Source of the DNA: Eutreptiella sp. 'Long Island Sound 2002'
Taxonomy: Eukaryota > Euglenozoa > Euglenophyceae > Eutreptiales > Eutreptiaceae
Direction: 5' to 3'
Assembly (NCBI GenBank): GCA_964036045.1
Contig: OZ038381.1
Coordinates: 142,638,096 to 142,702,095 of the forward strand
Length of the DNA stretch: 64,000 nt
A model generated the notes under the pieces. The model was not told the origin of the DNA. It saw only the letters and a list, made by a program, of their open reading frames with translations, and ran no database searches. Shown one piece after another: positions 53,289 through 64,000 of the stretch. The translations under genes were made by a program, and so were the position numbers. Numbering within the stretch: position 1 is the stretch's first letter; each line of letters opens with the position of its first letter.

Positions 53289-55644
53289 AAAGAAGGTCCC
53301 TACCAGGACCGGCCCCCGCTGTGCCCCTTCCGCCTGTAACCCGTGCTGATTTACTCCGGATCAACGATTGCATTCCTCAATTTCCAGGGTCCAAATCCAA
53401 AAAAATAGAAAATAAAATCCTCCTTCAACCCTGAATGGCAACCAGATCCCACAAATACAGCAATAACCCAATTCACAATCCAAATCAGGCTGCGGGCTTT
53501 CGTTCAGCACACCGGTATTCCCACGGTGGCGGGCATGTACAAGAATTGCACCAAGGAAGAAAGCCCTGAAATTGGCATATGAACACAAATGAAGCAAAGT
53601 TGGGGAAAGATGGAAACTAATACAATCACAGCCATAGACCCCTCATTCCCTGGACTCAAGACCTTCCCTTGACTCACCAACATGATGCCCCGAACCCAGT
53701 CCAATAAGATGGTTAAATGCCATGTATCAAAAGTCAATACATAAACCCCAAAAATGTGTTCACTCCCAAGCCTCTAATTCCTAGCCCAATAGGGGAGGTG
53801 GCGTGTCATGGCCTAGAGTGGCACTCGGGACCATGCCCTACCCTGACATAACCTTGGTTGGACTTGGAGTCGATTGGGCTTAGAGAAATGACCTATCAGT
53901 TTGAACTCATTACATGCCAAAAAACTGCCAATTCACACCATATTGGCCATATATCAAAAATATGCTCAAAATTAAAGTTATCACTTATCCGAATGCTCCA
54001 AGCATGCATGGAATCGAAGTCTAGTATTCATGGAGGATAGAGACCAAAGGCGACTGCCCATGTAGATCCCCATTGTACCCTCGAAACCCCTTCAGATATG
54101 GGCGCCACGCACTGCCCAAGTCAGCCCATGCTTTTGAGACCAATTTTTGTAATCTCTTGTGCGCCAAGCCAAATGGAGTACGCGATCCGGCATATGGTGG
54201 TGTTCAACTCCAAAGCATATGCCAACATATGAACAACATACCATGGTTCCACTCCCCATAGGCTTCTTGCTGTTTGCTGACCAGATAAGTACACAAAACG
54301 CAAAAATGAGCAAAAATTGAGGTCAAAAACATGAAAATATGACCAAATACAAAGTTGTCATGATAGTATATCTCTATGCTCACCCATGATATCCGCTCAT
54401 GGTTCAATACACAAATGATTAGAACCATTTACAAACAATTCCCCCACTTGGATCCCCAATCAGGCGCATGGAGATACCTTCGCCACTAATATCTACATGC
54501 CCCATGAAAATGGGAGTGCACCCATGGATCTCTTTGTCAAACATACCATGAGCAATACATACGCGGTAGACTTGGTCTAGCGCTTTGAATTCCACAATTG
54601 GGACATGGGCAAGGCCCTTGTCACGTATGGCTCCCCATCTCTTCGGCCACACGAAGATATATAACATGGGCGTGAGCATATCAAACATATACAATGCATA
54701 CAACACATACCCTCAAAATATGGCTCCCACCATGATATGCCATGTCCCTCCATTGACATAACTTCACGTTAAAAATACGTAGGAACCCAAGGAAAGTTGC
54801 TATGCAACCCCAACACTCATGCGGTACACTCAAAAGTCACATTAAAATATTCGGTTGCACGGTCCAAGAGTTATATATCACTTTATACCCTCTTGACCCT
54901 TTTCCCTTGCTACAGCGGGCATGTGTGCGCACCAAAGGCGTTTGATGCTTCCTAATATAACTTGAGACTAAGGCGCTTGCAACCCAACCTTTCATTATTC
55001 TCTTTCCTCACACTCGCGCGTAGATATGGTCCTTCAAAGTGGTCCCACGATTCACTTTTGTTTCCCTTATATCTCCAAGTCAAATGGGTGGCAAGTATAA
55101 GGGAAACCTGATTCGGGCATAGGGAAAGGAGTACGACCAATCGAAGAAGTCCAAATCAAGTGCGGCGATGTCGAAGTCGAAAATCCGATTTCGACATCGC
55201 GAAAAATTCTGATTAAAATTTCGAGTGCTTTTTTAGAGAATTGCGGAAGCAACGAACCCTTTGCTGATGAAATCTGACCCTTCAACGGAGTATCTGCCAA
55301 AATATCTGGAAATAACAGTTAACCAATCGGTTAACGCAAAATCGCGAGCCAACTGACAGTCGCCGATACATTGACTGTCAGAACGAAAGGCTGAAACATT
55401 ACGGAAACATTATGATAATAAAACCCTATTGATTCCTGATATTCCGATGTATAAATCTCCGCTGGCGGCGCCTCGGTACTGAATATGGCCGCTCATAGCC
55501 GGAATGGCCAAACCTATCACACTATCACATCGGGTTAGATCAGGTGGATGGGAGAGTATGATATCAGCCAATGGCGGCTTGCCGGCACATAGATACACAC
55601 CCCAAGTGACCCCAAGATGGCCACGGGGGTCCGAACCGGCTTCA
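53288..55644 (-). repeat. TyY 5' LTR
   Basis: Near-identical to 42457-44811; on the minus strand starts TGAAGCCGGTTCGG (55644) and ends CTTCTTTA (53288). It should carry the element promoter and poly(A) signal, but I cannot place them with confidence. Confidence 0.93.
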
Positions 55645-57202
55645 ACAGCTTGGAACAGCACGAAACCTGTTTGTGGCGATGAACCTCATCTCTGCGGTCC
55701 TTTTGACTCACTTGGATGCCGGTTCTGAGCCGCGCTGTGACCGCTAGAAGTTTTCTTGCGTCTGCTGCTGCTGCTGCCGCTGTTGCTGCTAAAACCTGTT
55801 GCTCATCCTTGGACCCTAAAAGGTGGTGTAAAACAACGACAGGGTAAACCCAGCTTGGTAATCAAGACTCGAACTAGGACCAAGGCGGGTCGTAGTCTTG
55901 CGTAAAGCATGGGAAATCACCGTTGAACAAAGACTGCTTGCTTTAGCGATGTGCCTCGACGGTCAGGACGATTGTCCTGAAACACGGCTCAAAAACGGCT
56001 ACACGCATTATTGAACATCCATTTGCCGTCCTTTGATAGCCCCTTTGCCATGAAAGAACAACGGCCATCATCAGAAACACCTGCTTGGCCTAGCGGCGAT
56101 TGTCCTGAATTTTCAGGCCGATCGTCCTGAGGACAGCCGAAAACAGCCAAAAACGGCTATTCTTCGACACTAAATCGGCCGTAGAACGGACTAGAAAGCT
56201 CAGAATGCAACGAGACATGATTACGGTGATGCGCCTTGGCTCCCAGTCGTTTTGAGCTACCTGGATGAACGGCGGTGTGGTCTCAAGGACCTTTGAAGCG
56301 CCTGCTGCTGCGGCTTGCTGCTGCTGCTGCTCAGCCTTGGCCCCTAAAAGATGGTGTAAAAGCTCGACAGGGTAAACCAAGCTCGGTGATCAAGACTCGA
56401 ACTAGGACAAAGCTGGGTCCTAGTCTTGCGTAACGCATTGGAAATCACCGCTGAAGAAAGACTGCTTGTTTTACGACGATCGTCCCCAAACACGGCTCAA
56501 AAACAGCTGATTTTTATCTGAAAATGGACCACCGCGTGGCACCACGGCGTGGTACACGCCTTATTGAACACCCATTTGCTATCCTTTGATAGCGCAAACG
56601 CCATGAAAAAACAACGGCCCTCGTCAGAAACACCTGCTTGGCGTAGCGGCGATCCTCCTGAACTGTCAGGACGATGGTCCTGAAAACCGCCGAAAACAGC
56701 CCAAAGACGGCCATTTTTGGACATTGAATCGGCTGTAGAACGGGCTAAACGGCTCGAAATGCAACGAAAGCTATATGTGGTGACGCGCCAACTGTTTTGT
56801 GCTACGTGGATGCCGGTTTTGAGCCAGGGTGTGGTCTCAAGGACTTTTTATGCGCCTGCTGCTTGCCGCTTGCTGCTGCTTGCTGCTGCTAAAACGTGTT
56901 GCTCACCCTTGGCCCCTAAAAGGTGGTGTAAAGCCTCGACAGGGTAAACCCAGCTCGGTTATCAAGACTCGAACTAGGACCGAGCTGGGTGCTAGTCTTG
57001 TGTAACGCATTGCAGATCACCGGTGACGAAAGCCCGCTTGCTTTAGAGATGTGCCTCCACGGGCAGGACGATTGTCCTGAAACACGGCTCAAAAACGGTT
57101 CATTTTCACCTCGAAATGGACTACCGTGTGGCACCACGGCATGGTTCATGCCACATTGAACACCGGTCTGCCATCAGTTGAGAGCTCCATCGTCATGGAA
57201 GA
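55645..57202 (+). repeat. Satellite A array, block 3
   Basis: Resumes with ACAG then CTTGGAACAGCACGAAACC, in phase with the unit interrupted at 42456. Unit anchors near 55847, 56377 and 56946, each with the CTG tract, hairpin and palindrome (some degraded, for example 55985-56000 deleted). It ends GTCATGGAAGA at R2. Confidence 0.92.
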
Positions 57203-57690
57203 GGTAGGTAGGTAGGTCATCTCGGGACTGGGGTTGCCCCCGAGGGGGGTCTTACCAAGCGGCTTTTGCTCACCCACCCACGGCCCTACTGCACGTGCCC
57301 CCACAAAGCGGCTCCCGAGCACCGGGGAAGGGCGCAGTCGCCGCGAGCAGTACCCTACAGCGAGTTCTGCCCAGAGAGGTAACCCATCCTCGACCAAAGT
57401 CTCACATTCCTCCCCTTCGGGCGGATGACACGTGGGGGAGGGTCCCATCGCACATCCGCATCCACCTCCGGATTCTGGGGCCCAGGGGCCAGGAGCCAGG
57501 CCAAAGGCCCTGTCCTGCAGGCACCGCCACCTGGGTTGGTTTTCAGTAGGCGTGAGGTGAATTGAAGAAGCATGTGCTACGAAACTCGCATGCCGTGGCG
57601 CACACTCACGCCTCGTGACTCGGCTGAGCTTGCGCTCTCCCGGGGGGCAGGGGGCTCGAAGCAGGTCGTTGTGGTCCGTTGGTCGGTCAA
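57203..57690 (-). other. R2 conserved 3' end with tetranucleotide tail
   Basis: Reverse complement of the R1 3' region, with the same ordered blocks (GGCAAAAGCC-type, GGCGGATGACACGTG, CCTCCGGATTCTGGGGCCC, GGCCAAAGGCCCTGTCCTG). The tail has more tetranucleotide repeats than R1. Confidence 0.7.
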
Positions 57691-58330
57691 TTAATTGTTC
57701 GGTGTAGTTTGGTAATGTTGGTTGGTCTGCCTTCTGATGGTAGAGTCACGACGTACTGTTTTGCTCGTGGGTGCGGTCGTTGTCGCGCGTGGCGCATCAT
57801 GGCATGGCCGACCCGTTGGACGCCGTTCCCGTTTTGACCCGTGCACGTTTGGCTGGTTTGAAGTTGGCCGGGTTGCGTGTGGTCTGTTTATGGTCAGGTC
57901 GCGGCTGCAGCTGCGGTGTGGTTTGTGCACAGTTGTCTAGGCCGGCTCATGGTCGGCTCGGTTTGCGTGGGTTTCGTCACGCTGCTGCCGGTGGTTGTAT
58001 AGCCAAATGTTATTTGTCTAGCAGACATGTCTGTTTCGGTGCCGGTTAGTTGCGCCTCGGTTTGTCCAAGTGTAGTGCGGTATTGTTGGTTAATGTTGGT
58101 TGGCCGGGTTCGTGATGGTAGAGTTGTGGTGTTCTGTTGTGCTTGTGGGTATGGCGGCCGGCGGGCGTGGCGCAGCATGTTGATGCCGGCCCATGGGACG
58201 CCGTTCCCGTTTCGACCCTTGCATGCCTGGCCGGTTGGGCGTTGGCCGGCTAGCCTGTTGTCTGTTCATTGTCAGGTCGTTGTCCTGCAGCAGTTTGATT
58301 GGCAGCCGGTTGTGTAGCCCGCGCCGATTT
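57691..58330 (-). repeat. R2 internal tandem repeats (two copies, about 376 bp)
   Basis: GGTCTGTTTATGGTCA (57882) and GTCTGTTCATTGTCA (58260) mark two copies of the repeat that R1 has three times. TTGGTTGGTCTGCC/TTGGTTGGCCGGGT and CGTTCCCGTTT segments repeat at the same shift. Confidence 0.7.
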
Positions 58331-60215
58331 AGTCGGACGCGGTTTTCGTTGTCTTCCCAGTTTGTTCTGAGGGTTGCGGCGGCCTGCCTGTCCGATGCGG
58401 TTGATGTGTCGCGACCAGGGCGTGCCCGGTGCGTGGTGTTGGTTTGCCGGCGTTTGTCTGCCAGTAGTCAGCCTGTCTGGGTTGCCTGGTGGCCGATATG
58501 GGCCCGGCCTGCCGTGTTTGGTTGCTGTAGTTGTCCCTACGTTGCTTGTCTCCTGTTGGGGATGTTGTTTCGCGGTTTGTCCGGTTTTGTCCGCGCGTGT
58601 GGTCGTTGTGTTGTTGGCATTACCGTGGTTGGTATGTCATCGTCTGCGCCGCCCAGTTGCCGGATTGTCCTGCCGTTGGACGCGTTGGGTCGTGGCGGTC
58701 GTGTAGGGTCCGTTCCGGTTGTTCCAGCTGTTTGGGGCCGGTACGGTACGTTGTGGCGGTGCGCTGCCCCCTCACGGCTGGGCGTGTCCTCAGGGGAAGA
58801 GGGGTAGCGACAATTGGTACGACCGCGTGAGAAAAGTTTTGAAATTCGGTACGACACGCCCTGTCCCGCCCCGGAGGCACCTTCAAACGCGCAATTCTTC
58901 ACCTGGTATTTCGCAGTGTCCTTCGGCCATCCTTTCAGCTGCGCTTGTGCTGATCATATGTACACCCCCGTCGGTGGCAAGGCCCCTTCGGCCCCCCTCG
59001 AGGCATCCCCGTGCTCCCCAAGGGAGCCTCAGGGTGGTGCTCCGGCCCGTGGTGCGGTGCTCGTGCTCGTGTTTGCCTGCCGTATCGTGCCGTGTCTTGC
59101 TCACGTGTCGGTGCCGCAGTGCGGTATCTGGAGGTCAGAGTGGCTTGGTTCGTGCTCTGGTGTCGGGGCGTCCTGTCCGGCGCAGCAGGCTGGGCTCGGC
59201 GTAACTCTCCCGTGTTCGCCGGCATGAGCCAGCAGGCTCGCGGGTGCCATGTGGCGAGCTCTTGGCCCCTTGCGTGCCCCTGGTAGGGGTCCGGAGGAAC
59301 AGAATATTGGTCAGTGTTGAGGCCTTTCTCTTGTCCCTTGACGCTGTCAACGTTCTGGGCTGCAGGGAATGTGTCCCTCGCACCATTCTCGCACGTTACA
59401 TGTGCTGAAACCGCCCCAGCGTCCCAGGCTTTCAACTTACTCAGAGGAGGTGCGCGCCGGTTGCAGTGGCGCACGTATCCCTTGATTCTCGTCTTCGAAG
59501 GTAACATTCTTGAAGACTTCTTGGTGACATTCCCGTGGTCATGGGTCTGGCCGTGGGTCCCGCGTGTTTGGCTGGGCCCTTGGTCCGGTCCATCGTGTGT
59601 CTGGTTTGTGGGAGAGGAGGGTTAGGTGGAAGGACAGGTCCGTGTTCGGCCTCGTCCCCTTCTCTGTCCTGGGCGGGTTGCGGGGCTCCGCGGAGCGTGG
59701 CCGCCGCCCAGGGGATGTGGGATGAATTCGTTGGGTTATTGCTCGTGTTCGACATCATGGGCCGCTAAGGCTAGCCCATATTTCCTGGGTGTCCGTTGCA
59801 CGTGCCGGGCAGGTTGACGCCTTTCCCGCCAGCGTGCCCGACCGACAGGCGTTGGTGGAGTGTGTCGCGCGGTCGCGCGTTGTCGGGCTGCACAAGGGGG
59901 TCCTCTTGTGCAAGGTCGGCCCGCCTGGGGTCGTCGCCGTTGACGGCCGGTTCTGCAGTCGTTGGTTTGACGCCTCTTGTCGGGTCCGCTGGCGACAGGA
60001 AATTGTCCCGGGGCCGCCGTGTTGTCTCCTCACTTGCAGATTGCCGGTGCGGAATTCGCGCCTCGCGTGCGCGCTGGTGCATCGTCGCTGCACTGCCGGT
60101 GACCGGCTGCGGTACGCAGGGCACGCGCGTGCTGCGTCGGGTGAGGCGGGGCGGTCCTGACGCCAATGCTCTCTGTATTCATCAGGGTGTGTTCCCGGTT
60201 TTGGCTCGCGGTGGG
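58331..60215 (-). other. R2 middle, non-coding
   Basis: GC-rich DNA corresponding to about 19650-21700 of R1 with indels: CATATGTACACCCCCGTCGGTGG near 58956, GGTTGCGGGGCTCCGCGGAG near 59677 (the latter absent from R1). Long frames on both strands are compositional. No RT motif. Confidence 0.5.
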
Positions 60216-61498
60216 TCAGGGCTCTGGGGGATTTCTGACGCGCCGCACAAGGGCGCTGCGGAGGGCACTGAGGATTTCGTGCACGAGGGCCGCGTGTGCC
60301 CCCTGGGCCTCCGTCTCAGTGCGGATGGCGGGCTGCGGTTGCTCTCCCAGCGCCAGCGCCCGGATCTGGTGGATCGCGAAGACAAAGCACAGCTTGGTCG
60401 CAGTGGGTGTCTCTGCCGTCCGCTCGCGCTGGGGGTTGGCCTCCAGCTGCTGCCGGCCGTCCAGGTGGAACCTCCATGTCGCCGTCCGTTCCCTGGTGTG
60501 CGCCCAGCGGCGCCGCGCCGACCGCCAGAGGCAGTAGAGAGCATGGCCTGGGTGCCAGGTGCCAACTGTCCCCGATACGATGGCTGTTAGCAGGTCCGGG
60601 GGCTGGTCGTTGAGCAGGGGGCTGGGGCTGTCCGGCAGGGACGTGGTCGCCGGGAGCATGGAGTCGACGGCCTGCAGGCTCCAGTGGCTCTCCTGCGGGT
60701 GCGGGGTGATCCGCACTTGGTGGTAGTGGCCACTTTCCAACACGATCCTGGGGATGGTGTTGGGGTCACGTTCGGGTGGCGAGGCGCTGCGCGTGCCTTT
60801 TCCGGGTACCGCTCCACCATGCTGGTGAGGTTACGCCCCCTGTCGCGGGCTGCCCTGCTTTCCCATTCCGCCAGGCCTTGGTACGGTGGGATGCGGAGGG
60901 TTTCAGCTCTCGGCGGTGGAACGGCCCGCTCTCGGCCCCCGGTGCTGGGCGCGGGCCTGGTGTCCGTCGGTGGTGCTATGAGCCTGTGTGTTCAGCCAGG
61001 TGTGGGACCGATATGCCTCCCTGGTCTGGCTGGTGGGTGTTGAACCACCAGATCCACGCTTCAACAAGGTCGGCCGTGATCTGTGTCCCGGGGATGACGA
61101 GCGCCTTGAGCTGCGGCACAAAGATTTCGGTTGTTGCGGCCTGTGACAGGGGGACCACGGCGAGGAGCTTGCTCGGGTTGACATCCTGAAGGTGTTCCCG
61201 GAGGGCTGCCACTACCTTGCTAGAGGGTGTGGTGGCGTGGATGCCGTAGAGCGCCCTCAGTTCCGCGTCCTCGAGGGGACGCGTGTCCCTCCGCTGCGGT
61301 GGCCGGGGGGGGTGGGGGGGGCATGGTCTCCCGGTCCTGGTGCGCCGTTGCGCCAGTTGGGGAGAGGTGCCCTGGGATGGTGCCAGGGTGTCCCTCAGGC
61401 ACGTACCCCGTGGAGGGCTCCCGTTGTGGGGGCATCGAGCAGGTCGCGGGGGCGGGCAGTAGGTCATCGGACTCCTGCGGGCCCAAGGTGTCTGTCAT
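60216..61498 (-). pseudogene. R2 ORF, frameshifted; possible Ulp1/C48-like protease
   Basis: Counterpart of 18396-19647. Pieces: MTDTLGPQESDDLL start (61498), 60976-61467 (DLVEAWIWWFNTHQP, VPHL), 60587-60820 (MVERYPEKARAAP), 60216-60743 (ESHWSLQAVDSM, GTWHPGHAL, TKLCFVFAIHQIRALALG). Its frameshifts are at other places than in R1, so the common ancestor was open. Similarity to C48 peptidases is weak, resting on HW...D and the late Cys block. Confidence 0.4.
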
Positions 61499-61633
61499 TT
61501 CTGCGTCCGCTCAGGGGCCGCTCGCGCCGTGCCCCTGGTGTTGCGGTGCGCGCTGCGCGCCCTGACGGTTTGGCCGTGTTGCAGCTGGGGTGGGGAACCC
61601 CGTGGTGCACGGGCCCGGTTGGCCGGGTGGCGG

Positions 61634-63160
61634 CATGGAAGAACAACGGCCCTCATCGGAAACGCCCACTTGACACAGGGACAATTGTTCTAAACTTTCA
61701 GGACGATCGTCCTGAAAACAGCTAAAAAACGGCTATTTTTGGACACTAAATCGGGCGTAGAACGAGCTAGATGGCTCAAAAAGCAACATAATTTGTTTGC
61801 CGTTATGCGCCTAGGCTCCCCAGTTGTTTTGACCAACTTGGATAACGGTTTTGAGCCACGGTGTGGTCGCAAGGACTTTTCGACCTTCTGCTTGCTGCTG
61901 CTCGCCGCTGCTTGCTGCTGCTAAAACGTGGTGGTGTAAAACCTCAACAAGGTAAACCCAGCTCGGTAATCAAGACTCAGACTAGGACCGAGCTGGATTC
62001 TAGTCTGGCGTAGCACCGTTGAAGAAAAACAGCCTGCTGTGCAGATGTGCCTCGACGGTCAGGTCAATCGTCCTGAAAGACGGCTTAAAATGGTCTCATT
62101 TTGACCTCAAAATGGACCACTGTGTGGCCACACAGCATGGTAGATGCCACATTGAACACCCGTTTGCCATCGATTGACGGGCCAATCGCCATGGAAGAAC
62201 AACGGCCCTCATTGCAAACGCCCACTTGACACACCGGCGATCGTCAAGGGTTTACAGGACGCTCGTCCTGAAGACAGCCCAAAACAGCCCAAAAACGACC
62301 ATTTTTGGACACTAAATCGGCCGTAGAACGGGCTAGACGGCTCGAAATGCAGCGCAATCTGGTTGTGGTGATGCGCCTAGGCTTGCGGGTCGTGTTGAGT
62401 AACTTGGATGCTGGTTTTGAGCCGCTGTGTTCCCAGCTTTTGCTTGCTGCTTGCTGCTTGCTGCTGCTTGCTGCTTGCTGCCGCTAAAACATGTTGCTCA
62501 GCCTTGGCCCCTAAATGGTGGTGTAAAGCCTTGGCAGGGTAGAACCAGCTCGGTAGTCAAGACTCGAACTAGGACCGAGCTGGGTCCTAGTCTTGCGTGA
62601 CGCATTGAAAATCACCGCTTGCTTTAGAGATGTGCCTGCATGGTTACGGCGATTATTTTTCACCTCAAAATGGACTACCGCGTGGCACCAGGGAGTGGTA
62701 CAGGCCGTATTGAACATTCATTTGCCATCCTTTGATAGGCCAATCGCCATGAGAGAACAAAGGCCCTCAGCGGAAACACCTGCTTGGCGTAGCAGCTATC
62801 GTTGTGAACTTTCAGGACGATCGTCCTAAAAACAGGCGAAGAAAGCCTAAAAGCGGCTTTTTTTGGACACTAAGTCGGCTGTAGACCATCCTAGATAGCT
62901 TGGAATGCAACAGAATATGTTTGTGGTGATGCGTCTTGCCTCCATGGTCGTTTTGAGTCACTTGGATGCCGGTTTTCGGCTGCGGTGTGGTCTCAAGGAC
63001 TTTTTAAGCGCCTGTTGCTGCTGCTTGCTGCGGCTGCTGCTGCTGCTTGCTAAAACGTGTTGCTCGACCTTGCCCCTAAAAGGTGGTGTAAAACCTCGAC
63101 AGGGTAAACCCAGCTCGGTAATCCAGACTCGGAGTAGGACCGAGCTGGGTCCTAGTCTTG
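61634..63160 (+). repeat. Satellite A array, block 4
   Basis: Resumes CATGGAAGAACAACGGCC after R2. Unit anchors near 61955, 62531 and 63107. It passes at about 63160 into direct repeat U, as the fragment at 1410-1660 does on the left. Confidence 0.92.
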
Positions 63161-63690
63161 CACAACGCATACGAAGCGGTTGCATGCTATGGTGCGTGGG
63201 AGTGGTTGTGAGTCCCTAGTGGAAAATGATTAAAAAAAATTGGTAATCAAATTTAGAACATGGTAAGGCACGAGAAAAGACATTCATATACATTGAGTGC
63301 CCAATGACATGGCAAGAGAAAGCCTACTTGCCACGCCTTGTGGCAACGTTGTCATTGTGGAGCAAAGTATAACATGGTCGGGCACACAAACGTACACGAA
63401 AAATTGGTAAATCATTACCATGTCGAGATACAGCCCAAAAGGTCATCATTACCTAGCTCTACTCCCCCGACTAGAGTAAATCCCCTGGTCTTAGGTGCTC
63501 CGCTGCTCCGATAGGTTGTTTGTATACCGGAGGGGGCGCTTCCCATCGGCCAAGAGCATAGCACCCGTTGCCCCTCAGGTTCCGTGCCGCGGGCAAAAAA
63601 CCACAAGACTTGGTGAACCCACATATCTTGAGACATCCGTAATTTTCATGGCTGAGGTTCTTCCAAAATATGCCTCATGACGTATGATGG
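63161..63690. repeat. Direct repeat U, right copy (uninterrupted)
   Basis: Matches 1640-2062 and then, without a break, 8611-8710. It therefore shows the arrangement before insertion of the LTR-like element at 2070-8610. The junction is around 63570-63590 (GCCCCTCAGGTTCCGTGCC). No gene called; short minus frame (63415-63636) parallels one in the left copy. Confidence 0.85.
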
Positions 63691-64000
63691 TTGCGGCAAA
63701 CCACATACAACATGGATAGTAGCACTTGCAAACTTGTGGTCCCCAGTTATGAGTTTTTGGCATTACAGCTCATGTTCAGTAGCAGGGGAAAGCCCACTTG
63801 CCCACCCTGAACATGCCCCAACAACGTCCACCTTGTACAAAACCCCCAATTCATGCTTATTGACCCCCGCCAATTCTTTGTTTAGCAGCAAGAGAAAGCC
63901 CACTTGCCCACTTTGGACATGCTCTGATAAACTGCACCTTGTACAAACATTTTATCCATGCTTCTTGATCCTAGCCAATGCTTTGTTCTGCAGCAAGGGG
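63686..64000 (+). repeat. Tandem array C, right copy (cut by window end)
   Basis: The leading segment (GCGGCAAACCACATACAACATG, abbreviated) matches 10413 onward, followed by about 107-bp monomers with AGCAGGGGAAAGCCCACTTG, AGCAAGAGAAAGCCCACTTG and GCAGCAAGGGG near 63780, 63888 and 63990. In the left copy array B separates it from repeat U; here it is adjacent. Confidence 0.8.

Larger units (their letters stand above)
42457..55644 (-). mobile_element. TyY: young Ty3-type chromovirus, 13.2 kb
   Basis: Complete architecture on the minus strand: 5' LTR (53288-55644), primer site, gag, UAG, protease, linker domain, RT, RNase H, integrase, chromodomain, polypurine tract, 3' LTR (42457-44811). Domain order with RNase H before integrase and a C-terminal chromodomain places it in Ty3/gypsy, chromovirus branch. 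LTRs differ at about seven sites in the first 560 bp compared by eye, so insertion is recent. A 1-nt frameshift and a mutated integrase Asp suggest this copy is not autonomous. Confidence 0.95.
57203..61633 (-). mobile_element. R2: GC-rich LINE-like retroposon, 5'-truncated
   Basis: Inverted, diverged copy of R1. Its 3' end (57203, with GGTAGGTAGGTAGGT as the reversed tail) and conserved 3' region face left. Its 5' end at 61633 corresponds to about 18255 of R1, so about 0.5 kb is missing. CATGGAAGA flanks both sides (57194-57202 and 61634-61642), a 9-bp target duplication in satellite A. No RT seen. Confidence 0.7.

Overview
The window looks like a repeat nest from a large eukaryotic nuclear genome. 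I see no host protein gene, rRNA or intact tRNA that I can defend. Nearly everything is satellite DNA or retrotransposon: long LTRs, a chromodomain Ty3-type polyprotein, LINE-like target-site duplications, and several tandem-repeat families. The lineage cannot be fixed from this window. From memory only, the style of the Ty3 polyprotein recalls elements predicted in dinoflagellates and other algae; I could not test this.

The backbone is 'satellite A', a roughly 560-680 bp monomer with a CTG-rich tract, a hairpin of type CTAGGACC/GGTCCTAG, and palindromes built on AGGACGATCGTCCT. It occupies 10771-17754, 23188-31120, 42176-42456, 55645-57202 and 61634-63160, plus a fragment at 1410-1660. Four retroelements sit in it, and the satellite resumes in phase after each. 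R1 (17755-23187, +) and R2 (57203-61633, -) are GC-rich LINE-like retroposons with a short tetranucleotide 3' tail, target duplications, and a broken ORF that weakly resembles an Ulp1/C48 protease. TyO (31121-42175, +) is an old, decayed Ty3 element. TyY (42457-55644, -) is a young, nearly complete 13.2 kb Ty3 chromovirus with near-identical 2.36 kb LTRs, gag, protease, RT, RNase H, integrase and chromodomain.

The left 10.7 kb and the last 0.9 kb are paralogous. The segments 63155-63582, 63576-63690 and 63686-64000 match 1640-2062, 8611-8710 and 10405-10770. The right copy is therefore an uninterrupted version of a unit that on the left is split by a 6.5 kb LTR-like element (2070-8508 plus a fragment) and by a 371-bp tandem array (8711-10170).

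The most interesting biology is in TyY. Gag and Pol share a frame and are separated by one UAG, followed 7 nt later by a small hairpin. The same UAG and hairpin survive in TyO, which points to programmed readthrough. The gag AUG is formed at the LTR/primer-binding-site junction, so the first Gag codons are the primer-binding site. Both Ty3 elements end TG...TA and make 4-bp target duplications. TyY carries a one-base frameshift between protease and RT and a Gly in place of the first integrase Asp, so this copy is probably dead.
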